Below, piece after piece: positions 33,487 to 43,246 of a stretch of DNA of 64,000 nucleotides; positions within the stretch are counted from its first letter, which is position 1; the number at the start of each line of letters is the position of its first letter. The notes beneath the pieces are model-generated. The model saw only the letters and a program-made list of their open reading frames with translations, was not told where the DNA came from and ran no database searches. The position numbers and the translations under genes are program-made. This DNA is from Rhizorhabdus dicambivorans (lineage in GTDB: Bacteria; Pseudomonadota; Alphaproteobacteria; Sphingomonadales; Sphingomonadaceae): contig NZ_CP023449.1 in assembly GCF_002355275.1 (NCBI RefSeq), positions 3,822,001 through 3,886,000 on the forward strand, in the 5' to 3' direction.

Positions 33487-34339
33487 CGCGCGCGTCTCGC
33501 TCGCGCTGGCCGGTATCGCTTTCCTCTCCACCTCCGCGCCAGCGCAGGACACCGCTCCGCCGGTAAGCGCGAGGGAGCGCGCGCAAGAGCAAGGCGACAC
33601 GGCGATGGACCGGCTCGAACGCGCCACCGCCGCGCGCAAGGCCGAAGCGGAAATGCGCGGTCCGACCGCGCTGCCGACGCCATCGGACGAGACCCGCCGC
33701 CGCGCTTTCGAGGGGCTGCGCAAGCGCGCTCCGTCGCCGGCGATGGATGCGCGGGCGCGAACCGCGCTCGACAACGGCAAGGAGGCCATGGCCGCCGAGC
33801 ACGACGCCATGGCCAGACGGCTCGGCCAGGCGCTCGGTCTCGATGCGCCCGACATGCAGGCCGTAGCCGGCATCACCACGCCTCCCGAAACCAAAGGCTG
33901 GGTGCCGGTGCTGTTCGTCTCGTCCTCGATGCCGGTGACGACATTGCGCATCTATGCCGGGCAGCTCGAACGGGTCGGCGGCGTGCTGGCCTTTCGCGGG
34001 ATGCCCGGCGGGCTCACGAAGGTCGCGCCGATGGCGAAACTCTCCGCGGAAATCCTGCGCCATGATCCGGGATGCGAAGGCCCGGCCTGCGCGATGCGCG
34101 ACGTGCAGTTGATCGTCGATCCGCTCATTTTCCGCCAGCACGGCGTCACCCGCGTCCCCGCACTCGCCATGGTGCCCGGCGATCCGGCGCTGCCCTATTG
34201 CGAGCGCGAGGATGATGCCCCGCGCGCCGCGCATGTCATCTACGGCGACGCCGCACTTTCAGGATTGCTCGAAGAATATGCCCGCCTCGGCGGCAAGCAG
34301 GAGGTGCGCGATGCTCAGACTCGCCTTCAGGGCCGCTAG
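33458..34339 (+). CDS. trbC: Pilin assembly protein TrbC
   Basis: A 293-residue periplasmic protein of the type-F TrbC family. A signal peptide ends SAPAQ, a coiled, charged region (residues 35-110) follows, and the C-terminal thioredoxin-like domain begins VLFVSSSMP and carries QHGVTRVPALAMV. It lacks a CxxC pair. It overlaps traN by 29 bases and the peptidase gene by 29 bases. Confidence 0.88.
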   Translation: MPICRSSANNARVSLALAGIAFLSTSAPAQDTAPPVSARERAQEQGDTAMDRLERATAARKAEAEMRGPTALPTPSDETRRRAFEGLRKRAPSPAMDARARTALDNGKEAMAAEHDAMARRLGQALGLDAPDMQAVAGITTPPETKGWVPVLFVSSSMPVTTLRIYAGQLERVGGVLAFRGMPGGLTKVAPMAKLSAEILRHDPGCEGPACAMRDVQLIVDPLIFRQHGVTRVPALAMVPGDPALPYCEREDDAPRAAHVIYGDAALSGLLEEYARLGGKQEVRDAQTRLQGR

Positions 34340-34922
34340 ATCCGGCTGGGCCGAACTGAAGCTGCTGCCGCTCAAGGCCGCGGTCGCGCTCGGCAGTTCG
34401 GGGCTCGGCCAGCCACCCCGACCCGAACAGTTGTGGAAGGCGTTCGGCATCGTCCTGCCGGTGGGCCTGCTGACGTGGTGGGCCATTCCCCAGGCGACGA
34501 TCGTGATGAGCCCGTCGATCGACGCCTGGCTCGTCCGCAAGGCGCCGGGGCCGATCCATCGCGGCGATTTCGTATCGTTTACCCTGTCGCATCCGCTCGC
34601 CGGTCCCAAGCCGGTCGATGTTACCAAGATGGCGCTGTGCCTGCCGGGCGACCGCATCGACTGGATCGAGAAGCCGTCGTCTGCATCTGGCCCCATACAT
34701 CCCGGCGAATGGGATGGCTGGTACTATTGCAACGGCAAGCTGCTCGGGATCAGCAAGCCTTATGGGCACAATGGGCAGAAGCTCGACCATTGGCGTCCGA
34801 TGATCGGAACGATCCCGCCGGGCATGATCTATGTCGGCTCGTCGCACGCCAGCGGGTTCGACAGCCGCTACTACGGCCCGGTCGAGATCGAGCGGCTGAA
34901 GCGCATGGAGAAGCTGCTGTGA
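34311..34922 (+). CDS. traF: S26-family conjugative signal peptidase TraF
   Basis: A 203-residue protein with one transmembrane helix (AFGIVLPVGLLTWWAIPQ) and an S26 peptidase domain: candidate nucleophile Ser in IVMSPSIDAW, general-base Lys in VTKMALCLPGDRI, then a conserved YVGSSHASGFDSRYYG end. Related peptidases mature or cyclise pilin, so its likely substrate is the operon's TraA. ATG 34311 follows AGGTG. Confidence 0.85.
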   Translation: MLRLAFRAARSGWAELKLLPLKAAVALGSSGLGQPPRPEQLWKAFGIVLPVGLLTWWAIPQATIVMSPSIDAWLVRKAPGPIHRGDFVSFTLSHPLAGPKPVDVTKMALCLPGDRIDWIEKPSSASGPIHPGEWDGWYYCNGKLLGISKPYGHNGQKLDHWRPMIGTIPPGMIYVGSSHASGFDSRYYGPVEIERLKRMEKLL

Positions 34923-35791
34923 TCCGCCTCGCCCTCCTCATCGTGGCGGTGCTCCTGCCGATCCTGCCTGTCCATGCGCAGACCGGCGAGCAACGCACCG
35001 GCTACTGGTGGTATCAGGCGCCGCCCAAACCCACGGAAGAGGATGCCGATCCCGACGCTCTCAAAAAGCCGGTGATCCCGCCGATGGTCGAACTGGCCAC
35101 CTGGACGCCGCCGAAGATCAGGAAGCTGATCGAGGAACAGCGCGACTACGCGGCGACCGTGCTCACCGTCGATGCGGTCGCGGATTTCTGGCGTCTGCAG
35201 GACTTCGCCCGGCGCAAGGCCCGAGCCTTCGCCGGTGTCACGCAGATCGCCATGCTGCAAAATCCCGAACTCAACGCCAAGTCCGCCAATCCGATGGTCG
35301 GCGAGGCGCGTGACCAACTCTCCGCTCAGAAGGATCAGGTCCGCCGCCAGTATCTGCGTAGCCGCGCCAATGAATTCGCGCTGGTCATGTTCTCGCGTTC
35401 GACCTGCGGCTACTGCCGCGTCCAGTGGCCGATCGTCCAGCGCTTCCAGGACGAGATGGGCTGGCAGGTCACACTTCAGGACATCGACCGCAAGCCGGAA
35501 CTCGCGCAGCGCTTCGGGGTCGAGGTCACGCCCACGACGATGGTGATCCGGCGGGGCAGCCAGCAGCGCATGGTGATCGCCAGCGGGGTCGAGGCCTATC
35601 CCAACCTCATCCAGATGGCCTACCAGGCGGTCCGGCTGCTCGCGGGCGATATCCGGCCCGAACAGTTCCTGACCGGCGCGGGCGAGGAAGACGGGTTCTT
35701 CGACGCGCTCGCCAACGGCCCGGTCTCCGCCACCGATCCGCGCGTCCTGGGCGGCGATCTGGTGGACGTTCGGATGGGACCCCGGCCATGA
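34919..35791 (+). CDS. traF: Pilus assembly protein TraF (thioredoxin-like)
   Basis: A 290-residue periplasmic protein of the type-F TraF family. Signal ends PVHAQ, GYWWYQAPP marks the N-terminal domain, and the C-terminal thioredoxin fold has CGYC (Cys163, Cys166) and a VTPTT cis-Pro loop. Many TraF proteins lack the CxxC; here it is complete, so it may act as an oxidoreductase. GTG start overlaps the peptidase stop (GTGA). Shares a name but not homology with the preceding peptidase. Confidence 0.9.
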   Translation: MIRLALLIVAVLLPILPVHAQTGEQRTGYWWYQAPPKPTEEDADPDALKKPVIPPMVELATWTPPKIRKLIEEQRDYAATVLTVDAVADFWRLQDFARRKARAFAGVTQIAMLQNPELNAKSANPMVGEARDQLSAQKDQVRRQYLRSRANEFALVMFSRSTCGYCRVQWPIVQRFQDEMGWQVTLQDIDRKPELAQRFGVEVTPTTMVIRRGSQQRMVIASGVEAYPNLIQMAYQAVRLLAGDIRPEQFLTGAGEEDGFFDALANGPVSATDPRVLGGDLVDVRMGPRP

Positions 35792-36372
35792 TCCGCTTTG
35801 CCCCCATCCTGCTTACGGCGATGCTCATGGCCAATGGATCCGCGCACGCGCAGGCGCCGACGCACGAACAGGCGATGCGCGCGGCGATCCACCCGGTCGC
35901 CACCGACGCGAAGATGCGCCAATGGCTCGCCCGCGTTCCGGTGACGCGCGACTGGCCGCCCGACTTCGCCGAAACCATGAAAGGCCAGGCCCCCGCGTTC
36001 ATCGTCGAGATGAGCACGGCGCCCGGCTGCATCCCCTGCGCCGATCTCTGGGCGCGGCTCGGCACATTGGGGCAACGCTATGGCTGGAAGGTCCGCACGA
36101 TCGGCAGCCAGGAAGCGATGCTGCGCTCCGGGCGCCTCGGTCTGCCATGGGTCGGGCATCCGGTCGCCTGGGTCCGCCCTGTCGCCGATTCCAATCGCAT
36201 CATTCCCGTCGCGATCGGCACCGATCACGCGCCCAACCTCGCGCGCAATCTCTACCTCGCCGCCAAGATGCTGACCGGGGTGAAGCCCGCTGTCGGCGTG
36301 CGCGGCATGGCGAAGTTCACCGGAATCGTGGCCGCGCCCACGCCTCCATCCTCCAACCGAGCAAGGAACTGA
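35788..36372 (+). CDS. Thioredoxin-like exported protein with CIPC motif
   Basis: A 194-residue exported protein (signal ending AHAQ) with a thioredoxin-like segment EMSTAPGCIPCADLWARL (Cys81, Cys84). It overlaps traF by ATGA. Together with DsbC and TraF this gives the operon three CxxC proteins, suited to Cys-rich TraU, TraH and TraN. Probably a TrbB-like chaperone; not assigned further. Confidence 0.75.
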   Translation: MIRFAPILLTAMLMANGSAHAQAPTHEQAMRAAIHPVATDAKMRQWLARVPVTRDWPPDFAETMKGQAPAFIVEMSTAPGCIPCADLWARLGTLGQRYGWKVRTIGSQEAMLRSGRLGLPWVGHPVAWVRPVADSNRIIPVAIGTDHAPNLARNLYLAAKMLTGVKPAVGVRGMAKFTGIVAAPTPPSSNRARN

Positions 36373-36417
36373 CATGGGGAGCCAGACCCTTGCCCGCGCA
36401 AACGAAAGCTGCCCGCC

Positions 36418-37842
36418 ATGGCAAACCCGCGCCGCCGCCTGACCCTGCTCGCCTTGCCCCTGCTGGCTTGCGTTGCCTTCGCCACACCGGCTTGTGCGCA
36501 AAGCTGGGCCGAAAGCTGGTTCGACAATGTGACCTATACCAGCCCCGGCTCGTTCGAGGACCAGACCCGCGGCTATATCACCGCGGGCGGCATGTCGGGC
36601 CGGATCGATGTCCATAACGACTATCTCATGTCGGTCACGCTGCCCAAGGTCCGCGCGGGCTGCGGGGGAATCGACATGTTTTTGGGCGGCATGTCGTTCC
36701 TCGATCCCGACTATCTCGTCCAGAAGCTCGAAAGCATCCTTCAGGCCGCCCCGGCGGTCGCTTTCCAGTACCTGCTGGAAACCCTCGATGAAAAAATGGG
36801 CAACATCATCTCGAAGATGGAGGCGGCGACCAACTTCCTCAACTCGATCCAGGTCAACGATTGCCGGCTCGCCAACCGCATGGTCCAGATCGCCCGGGGC
36901 GACGACAATATGTCGGGCATCATCGAAGAGATGACCGGCTACAAGAGCGTCCGCGAGGGCTTCTCCAAGAGCTATCAGCAGAGCCGCGAAAAGATTCAGG
37001 CGAACCAGGGCAATCCGACCGAGGATCTGCGCGACGCGCTGGAAAACTGCCCGGCCGAGGTCACCGACATCTTCAAGACCGGCTCGCTCCTCGCCCATGC
37101 CGCCGCGCGTGTCGGCGCGTCCGACTGGGCCGGCGTCATGCGCGCCCGCGTCGGCGACGTCTATATGCGCTGGGACCCGGCGGACAAGGTACCGCTGTTC
37201 ACGGCTATCCCCGCCTGCGCGCGGCAGGACACCGAGAGCGTCGATGATTTCCTGACCGGCAAGGTCCAGACCCGCGCGATCGCGGTGCCGCCGACCTCGG
37301 CCGACTGCTCGACCGACGGCAGCGGCAAGGGCGCGCTGGTGCTCGCGCGCGGCCGGATGGAGTCGATCGCGATCAAGATCCGCACGCGCGCCGCGCTGAC
37401 GGCGGAGGAACGCCAGTTCGTCGCCAATGTGCGCACCCTCCCCGTCTATCGTCTTCTGGAATGGGGCGTGCGCCAGGGGCTGGTCGAGAGCGTGATCGGC
37501 GATACCGACGAACTGGTCGCGTTGACGCTCGCATACCAGATGCTCAACGACCTCACGCGTAGCATAGATTTTGCCGTGTCCAATGCCGAACGTGGCGTGA
37601 CCGCCGCCGGCGCGGCCGATGCCGGCAGCGCCCGGATCTGCCAGACCCGCATCCTCGCCAAGGGCATTGAGCAATTGAGCGGGCTACGCGACGAGGTGCT
37701 GCGCCAGCGCGCGCAGATGCGCCAGTCCTACATGGCCGCCCTCAACCAGGCGAACCTCTCGGCCAACTATGCCGGGGTCGTGCGCCAGCGCGACCGTGAT
37801 GCGCGCGACGCCGCCGGCGCCGCCGCCAACCGCAACCGCTGA
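36418..37842 (+). CDS. traH: Conjugal transfer pilus assembly protein TraH
   Basis: A 474-residue exported protein with signal ending ACAQ. TraH features include the GGMSGRIDVHND segment, CGGIDMFLGGMSFLDPDYLV and, in the C-terminal half, a long helical region. TraH interacts with TraF, TraU and TrbI at the outer membrane. ATG 36418; the 45-base gap before it is one of few in the operon. Next gene traG starts 15 bases later. Confidence 0.93.
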   Translation: MANPRRRLTLLALPLLACVAFATPACAQSWAESWFDNVTYTSPGSFEDQTRGYITAGGMSGRIDVHNDYLMSVTLPKVRAGCGGIDMFLGGMSFLDPDYLVQKLESILQAAPAVAFQYLLETLDEKMGNIISKMEAATNFLNSIQVNDCRLANRMVQIARGDDNMSGIIEEMTGYKSVREGFSKSYQQSREKIQANQGNPTEDLRDALENCPAEVTDIFKTGSLLAHAAARVGASDWAGVMRARVGDVYMRWDPADKVPLFTAIPACARQDTESVDDFLTGKVQTRAIAVPPTSADCSTDGSGKGALVLARGRMESIAIKIRTRAALTAEERQFVANVRTLPVYRLLEWGVRQGLVESVIGDTDELVALTLAYQMLNDLTRSIDFAVSNAERGVTAAGAADAGSARICQTRILAKGIEQLSGLRDEVLRQRAQMRQSYMAALNQANLSANYAGVVRQRDRDARDAAGAAANRNR

Positions 37843-37856
37843 CGGAGGGCCGCGTC

Positions 37857-40800
37857 ATGCACCGCTTAGTTCGCGCGATCTCGGTCCTGATCGCTCTCTT
37901 CTCGGCCAGTCCCGCGCTGGCGATCGATGCGAGTTTCCACACCTATGACGGCTTTGCGGAGACGGTGGACGCCTTCCGCCTCGTCTCGATGATCTTCGGG
38001 GATTCGCGTTACGAGACATTGGTGCTGATCGTCGCGGTGGTGGGCATCGCGCTCGGCGTCCTGCTCGCCAGCATCCGCGGGCAAGGCATGGGCATCGTCG
38101 CCTTCGGGTTCCAGATGCTGATCGGCGTCGGCCTGTTCGTCGGCCTGGTCGCGACGACGGGCACGGTCCATGTCTACGACCGCGTCCGCAACGCCTATCA
38201 GCCGGTCGGCGACGTGCCGAACCTCATCGTGCTGGTCGCGGGCATGACCAACATGATGGAGCGCGCGCTCGCGGAAGTGATCGACGACAACACCACCGAT
38301 CCCCATGCCAAGCTTGAGTTCGGGGCGGGCGGGCACAGTTTCGACCTGTTCCTCAATGCAGCGAGCCCGCGCGGCCCGATGACCGACACGTTCCTTGACG
38401 CGACGATCAAGGACTATGTCCGGCAATGCTATCCGGTCGCGCGGGTCTCGCCCGCCTATGGCGTCGACGACGATCAGCTGTTCCGCACGGCGACCGATCT
38501 TCCTGCCGCCTTTGCCGCGATGGCGGGGCCGGCGACCTTCAGCACGGTGTTCACGTCCACCGACAAGGGCGGCACGACGGTGAGCTGCAACGAGGCGTGG
38601 GAACATATCTCGACACGCCTCTCCGAACCTGCGCTGTTCGACAATTATGTCGCGCAGGTCTGCACCCGCACCGGCTACGACATCGGCAATGCGACCCAGC
38701 TTCAGCGCTGCCGCTCCAACATCGGCGAACTTGGCCAGATGATGATGGATACGCCGCTCTCGCTCCAGCAGTTCCTGACCAATGTGATGCTCGGCAGCAC
38801 GGTGGGCGATGTGCTGTTCGAGGACAGTCCTGCAACGGCGGCGCGTGTCATGGCCAATCGCGCTGTCGTCTCGTCAGGCCTGGCCACCATGTCGACGGCC
38901 AACGAGTGGATGCCCACGATCCGGGCGACGGTCTTCGGGATCATGCTCTTCATGATGCCCGTCGCGCTGCTGTTCATCCTCACCCCGATCAATCTGCGCG
39001 TGGCTTCCTTCGCCCTCGGCCTGTTCGTCTTCGTGGCGCTCTGGGGCGTGATCGACGCCGGGATCTATCAGCTGACGCTCGGCCGCGCGACCGATGTGCT
39101 GGCCGAGATGCGCGCCAACCATGTCGCGGCCAATGCCTGGATGCTGGCGCCGTCGTCCGCGATGAAGGCGCTCGCCATCTTCGGGAGTTTCCGCACCGCG
39201 TCCGCGGGTCTTGCGGGGGCGTTCGTCTTCACGGTTTTCCGGTTCTCCGGTAATGTGTTCACCTCGTTCACATCCGGCGCGCTCGGTGTGCAGGGTCAGG
39301 GCACGGCAGCCGCCGCACCGCTTGCCACCAGCGAAGGCTATGCCGGCGCGCTCGAGGCGCAGGCGGGAGCAGCGGGCACCATGGCGCGGCGGGGCGCGGC
39401 TTCGAACTTCGGGGATTTCGGGGAGCGCTCGGCCTTCGGCGCAACCCGTGCGTTCGGTGCCGCGAGCAGCGTGCTCGGCGAACATGGCGGCGGCGCCAGC
39501 GGGACGGCCGCATTCGGCATGGGCAAGCTCGATGCGGCACGCGAACTGGGCGGGCTCTCCCCTGCCCTCACCGGCCGCAGCCTCACCGATCCCGCGACCG
39601 TGCGCGCCGTGCGCGACAATGCCGCGACCAGTGCGATCCATAATTTTGCCGAGAAGGATGCGCTCCGCAGCCTTGGCACCGGCTATTTTGGCGAGGGGCA
39701 ATCCGGGGAACGTTCGTTCGCGGCCTTCACGCAGAAGATGGTCCAGTGGAAGGCGTTCGGGGATACGCGCGCCTATGACATGATGCTGTCCGGAGCCCAG
39801 CGGCATTTTGAGAGGAACGGCTACGACCAAAAGGATGCCGCGCTCAAAGCCTCGACGGTGATCGCCCAAGCGTCGGCTGATCCGACCTTCGCCAAACTGA
39901 TCGCCAATACCTTCGACCAGGAGCAGATGCTGCGCAACGATCTTACCGGCGCGCAGATTCAAGTCGGCGCGATGGAAGGCCGGCGCGATTTTGCTGGCGA
40001 CAATGTAAGGCGGATCGAGCGCGGCAATGTCGCGACCGAGCAGGCGCATAGGACCGGCAGCAATGAGGGCCAGCGCAACGCCGCCTCCATGCTCGGCCTC
40101 TCAGTCCAGGAAACCTCCCGCCGCATCGCCTTTATCAATGCGCTATCCGGAGAGGCTCGGTCGACAGCCATTTCCCAACTCTCCCGCGCAACCGGCCGCA
40201 ACGAGGCGCAGGTCATGCGGGCGCTCGAAACCTACAATGCCGCCGTGCAGGTCGGCACCGCCGACGGTGCGACCGTCGAGGCCGCGCGCGAGGGCGCCAG
40301 CGTCTATGGCCGCACCCGCGAGGCAGCGGGCTTCGATTTTGCGGAGCGGTCGGGCAAGCTCGACGCGCAGCGTGAGGTCGGTCACGACGGTACGCGCTCG
40401 GCCGCCCGGATCGGGGAGCAGCGGCGACAGGCCGACAATGCCGGGTTCGCGGAAGGCGCGGCCGCCGCGGGCATGTCGGTGCGCCAGGCCGCACATCTCG
40501 ACAGCTTCATCCGCACGCTGTCGCAGGGCGCCGGCAATCAGGTCGACATGGCCGAAGGTGGTGCGGCCGGGATCGCTGACCGCGCTCGCAACGAACGGAT
40601 GACGCGGATCATCGATAATGAGCGCCTGACGCGCATGCAGAAGCTGCTGGCCGATCATGGTGTCGACATGTCGAAGCGGCAGATCGCCATGGCGCAGAAT
40701 GGCGATCTGAGCCTCAATCTCACCCCGGAGACGGCGGCGCAGATGTGGCGCGGCGGGCTCATCAACGAGAGCCAATTGGGCGCGGTCGCCAATGGCGGGC

Positions 40801-41627
40801 GGGCAAGGTTCTCGTTCGCCGACAACGATCTTCTCGTCTCCAGCTCGGTCGGGTTCCAGCAATCGGCCCGCAACGATACCTCTACGCGGTTCGAGGCAGG
40901 GAAACAGGCCGGGCCCGACACGATCGAGCATTTCCTCAGCAGCGGCGAACAGGGCCAGGCGATGATGCAGAACTGGCTCAAGGGCGGGTTCGAGATGGAC
41001 CGTCATGGCAACTGGCGTCTGAACCCGCAGGTGGCCGATACGCTTACGCGCGACGTGCAGGCGATCATCGCGCAGACCGGGTGGCAGCGCGGGCTCTCGC
41101 GATCCGCGCAGGATAATGTCACGATCGGTACAAGCGTCGGCGCTCAACTCGGAGGCTCGGTTGGGGTCGATGAATCGGAGGCGATAGGCGGTCGCGGGCA
41201 GCCTGCAGAGAAAGGCAAGCAAGCGGGCCAAGCGCAGTCGCCACAGAAGACCACGTCGACCTCAGGTCGAGTGGGCGCCAGTCTTGGTTTTGAAAGTCGT
41301 GACGTCGGAATCAGCAACGAGACAGCACAGTCGTCGATTGACATCGTCAACTACGACGTGCGCGAAGCGATTGCCGCCGCCGAGCGCGAAGCCGCGCGCT
41401 CGAGCGACCCGGCGGCGACCTTCTCGCGTGAACTGTCGGACCGGATTCTTGGCCCGGATGGCATACGCAACCGATATCTCCATGATGCGGATTCCGGCCG
41501 GGCAACTTTCGACATTACCGGGCCCCTGACTTCGGTCGAACAGAACTCCGTCCTGAAGAGCGGTAGATTTTCTACGGACGTGGATGGCAGCCCCGGCGAT
41601 GGCGACAGCAGCTTCAAGAATCGTTAG
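37857..41627 (+). CDS. traG: Conjugal transfer protein TraG (mating-pair stabilisation)
   Basis: A 1256-residue inner-membrane protein. The N-terminal half has a signal-like segment and several hydrophobic helices (around residues 45-105 and 350-480) as in F TraG. The C-terminal half is hydrophilic, rich in Ala, Gln, Arg and Gly, and likely extends into the periplasm. F TraG acts in pilus assembly, mating-pair stabilisation and recognition of the exclusion protein TraS. It ends the tra operon and converges with the next gene. Confidence 0.92.
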   Translation: MHRLVRAISVLIALFSASPALAIDASFHTYDGFAETVDAFRLVSMIFGDSRYETLVLIVAVVGIALGVLLASIRGQGMGIVAFGFQMLIGVGLFVGLVATTGTVHVYDRVRNAYQPVGDVPNLIVLVAGMTNMMERALAEVIDDNTTDPHAKLEFGAGGHSFDLFLNAASPRGPMTDTFLDATIKDYVRQCYPVARVSPAYGVDDDQLFRTATDLPAAFAAMAGPATFSTVFTSTDKGGTTVSCNEAWEHISTRLSEPALFDNYVAQVCTRTGYDIGNATQLQRCRSNIGELGQMMMDTPLSLQQFLTNVMLGSTVGDVLFEDSPATAARVMANRAVVSSGLATMSTANEWMPTIRATVFGIMLFMMPVALLFILTPINLRVASFALGLFVFVALWGVIDAGIYQLTLGRATDVLAEMRANHVAANAWMLAPSSAMKALAIFGSFRTASAGLAGAFVFTVFRFSGNVFTSFTSGALGVQGQGTAAAAPLATSEGYAGALEAQAGAAGTMARRGAASNFGDFGERSAFGATRAFGAASSVLGEHGGGASGTAAFGMGKLDAARELGGLSPALTGRSLTDPATVRAVRDNAATSAIHNFAEKDALRSLGTGYFGEGQSGERSFAAFTQKMVQWKAFGDTRAYDMMLSGAQRHFERNGYDQKDAALKASTVIAQASADPTFAKLIANTFDQEQMLRNDLTGAQIQVGAMEGRRDFAGDNVRRIERGNVATEQAHRTGSNEGQRNAASMLGLSVQETSRRIAFINALSGEARSTAISQLSRATGRNEAQVMRALETYNAAVQVGTADGATVEAAREGASVYGRTREAAGFDFAERSGKLDAQREVGHDGTRSAARIGEQRRQADNAGFAEGAAAAGMSVRQAAHLDSFIRTLSQGAGNQVDMAEGGAAGIADRARNERMTRIIDNERLTRMQKLLADHGVDMSKRQIAMAQNGDLSLNLTPETAAQMWRGGLINESQLGAVANGGRARFSFADNDLLVSSSVGFQQSARNDTSTRFEAGKQAGPDTIEHFLSSGEQGQAMMQNWLKGGFEMDRHGNWRLNPQVADTLTRDVQAIIAQTGWQRGLSRSAQDNVTIGTSVGAQLGGSVGVDESEAIGGRGQPAEKGKQAGQAQSPQKTTSTSGRVGASLGFESRDVGISNETAQSSIDIVNYDVREAIAAAEREAARSSDPAATFSRELSDRILGPDGIRNRYLHDADSGRATFDITGPLTSVEQNSVLKSGRFSTDVDGSPGDGDSSFKNR

Positions 41628-42082
41628 TGCTTGAAGAACCGACTAGGGTGCTGAAGGCTCAGCGGGTTGCCGATGTAGAGACCTCCCGACCGTGGATCGA
41701 ATATATCGGTGCCAGCACGAAGGTCTTCCATTCCTCGCTCATGTTCCTCCCACATTCTTTTGGAGGTTCTGGCCACCGCTTCATCGGACACAGGCGTACC
41801 CTCGCCCGTCGATGAAAACCCGGCCACCCACTGCTGCACATAGCCGAGTCCAAGCACCATGAGTGCCGTCATCGGAAAGAACAGGAGGTTGAGAAAACCG
41901 GCCGCCGCACTGTCGTAGAACGCCTCAAGCGGCGCGATCCTGGTCGATGTAGCCATGCCAATCCACCAGACCGGAATTGCCGACCACCACAGCTTCGCGT
42001 ACCACGGACGCCAGAGCCAATCGGACGGTTTCAGCCGAGGCGATGCCGGTTCGGGCGCTTGAATATGGGCGGCGTTGTTCAT
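41624..42082 (-). CDS. Two-helix membrane protein convergent with traG
   Basis: A 152-residue protein with an N-terminal Pro-rich tail, two hydrophobic segments (LWWSAIPVWWIGMA and FLNLLFFPMTALMVLGLGYV) and a polar C-terminal half. Its last bases overlap the traG stop. No family recognised. F carries the small inner-membrane exclusion protein TraS right after traG; size and topology here are compatible with that job, though it is on the opposite strand. Confidence 0.7.
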   Translation of the reverse strand: MNNAAHIQAPEPASPRLKPSDWLWRPWYAKLWWSAIPVWWIGMATSTRIAPLEAFYDSAAAGFLNLLFFPMTALMVLGLGYVQQWVAGFSSTGEGTPVSDEAVARTSKRMWEEHERGMEDLRAGTDIFDPRSGGLYIGNPLSLQHPSRFFKH

Positions 42083-42679
42083 CGCTATATCCTCACTGGA
42101 GGACTATAGCAGAATTCTGTCGGTGTTCCATCATTTGTGAATCGGCTCGATCTGGAAACCGATTGGGAACAACGCTTCTAATCTATCGGCATTGACCCAT
42201 CTTTGCGAACAGGGATCGATGTGGCGGCGTCAATTCCAGAGAGAGGGTATTGGCGCCGCCGCAATAACCGTCACCAATGTCAATGCATGACGGTCGTTCT
42301 TGCCAGTTCCGGTAAATGTCGCGGTTGGGACAGCTTTTGCGGTGTCCAACACGGACTGCGTCTCAGCCGCTTCTGCTGGGCATATGACTTACAAGGTCGG
42401 CACGAGACCGTGCATTTTCCATATCTCGAGCATCTCCATCCCCGGGCAACCCCATTCTCGGCACCTCCGCTGATGCGAGCGGCGGCGCGACCTGTAAGGC
42501 TGGCAGTCATGATGTTTTCAAAATCTGAAGTCCGGCTAACGGCTCGGAAATCATAAAATAGCGCATGGCACCTTCGCGCAAAAAGCCAGCGCACAACAAT
42601 ATCCAAGTTGGGGGTTGTTGTTGATGAAAATCCCGCGATTTCTGTCATGCTCCTCTGCAACTAAGAAGGAGGTGAGAGC
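42083..42679. other. 597-bp AT-richer gap, no supported gene
   Basis: Between the membrane protein and the sigma-like gene. Frames at 42203-42556 (plus) and 42280-42660 (minus) overlap each other, have no recognisable domains and lack ribosome-binding sites. The composition is closer to 50 percent GC than the tra operon. Promoters for both outward-reading genes should lie here. I see no repeats. Confidence 0.5.
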
Positions 42680-43033
42680 ATGGGGAGCGGTAACGAGCCG
42701 GGCAACGACGAATTGAAAGAACAAGCGCTGGAAATGATGGAGCAGTCCTTGGCGATCCTATACGCCTTGCAGGAACCCGCTGCTGCCGATCTCCACGATG
42801 TGATTGAGAGGGTCATGGGGTCGTCGGGCAAGATGGGGGAAGAAGGCGAGGTATGGGATTCTGTTTTTACCGATCTACCGCACCTGACCATGCGGGCCTT
42901 GTTCCTTCATCGCAATGACGGCTTTACCGTTGGCCAGATCGCACGCCGCCTCCGCATCAGCGAGGCCGACGCGGCGGAGCGCCTCGACCACGCTGTGCGC
43001 TATGTTCGCGCGCCTGCATCACCAAGAATATAG
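42680..43033 (+). CDS. Small sigma-region-4-like HTH protein
   Basis: A 117-residue protein. Its C-terminal half (LPHLTMRALFLHRNDGFTVG then QIARRLRISEADAAERL and DHAVRYVR) reads like sigma-70 region 4, which recognises -35 elements. The N-terminal half is acidic and helical without a region 2. The ribosome-binding site AAGGAGGTG is nearly perfect. It could be an anti-sigma, sigma-like or recruited regulator. Relation to the ICE is by position only. Confidence 0.7.
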   Translation: MGSGNEPGNDELKEQALEMMEQSLAILYALQEPAAADLHDVIERVMGSSGKMGEEGEVWDSVFTDLPHLTMRALFLHRNDGFTVGQIARRLRISEADAAERLDHAVRYVRAPASPRI

Positions 43034-43246
43034 GCAGCGCTAGCGGAAAGACATTGCCCGGCCATTCCGCCAAAATCCATGTCGAACCGTAAGCCTTCAA
43101 TGTACCTGCTGGTCCCAAACGCGAGCGGCTCCCTCTCCCATCACCTCCACCCTTTCCTCGCTGCTCCCGCACTTCACCTAACCACCACCCTTCCGCGCTG
43201 CTCGCCGCAAACAGGCTGACCTGCAGGCGTCGGAGGGGCGCCTGAC

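Noticed and set aside
42203-42660. Opposing frames in the gap after traG
   Set aside because: They overlap each other, lack ribosome-binding sites and domains, and are expected by chance.
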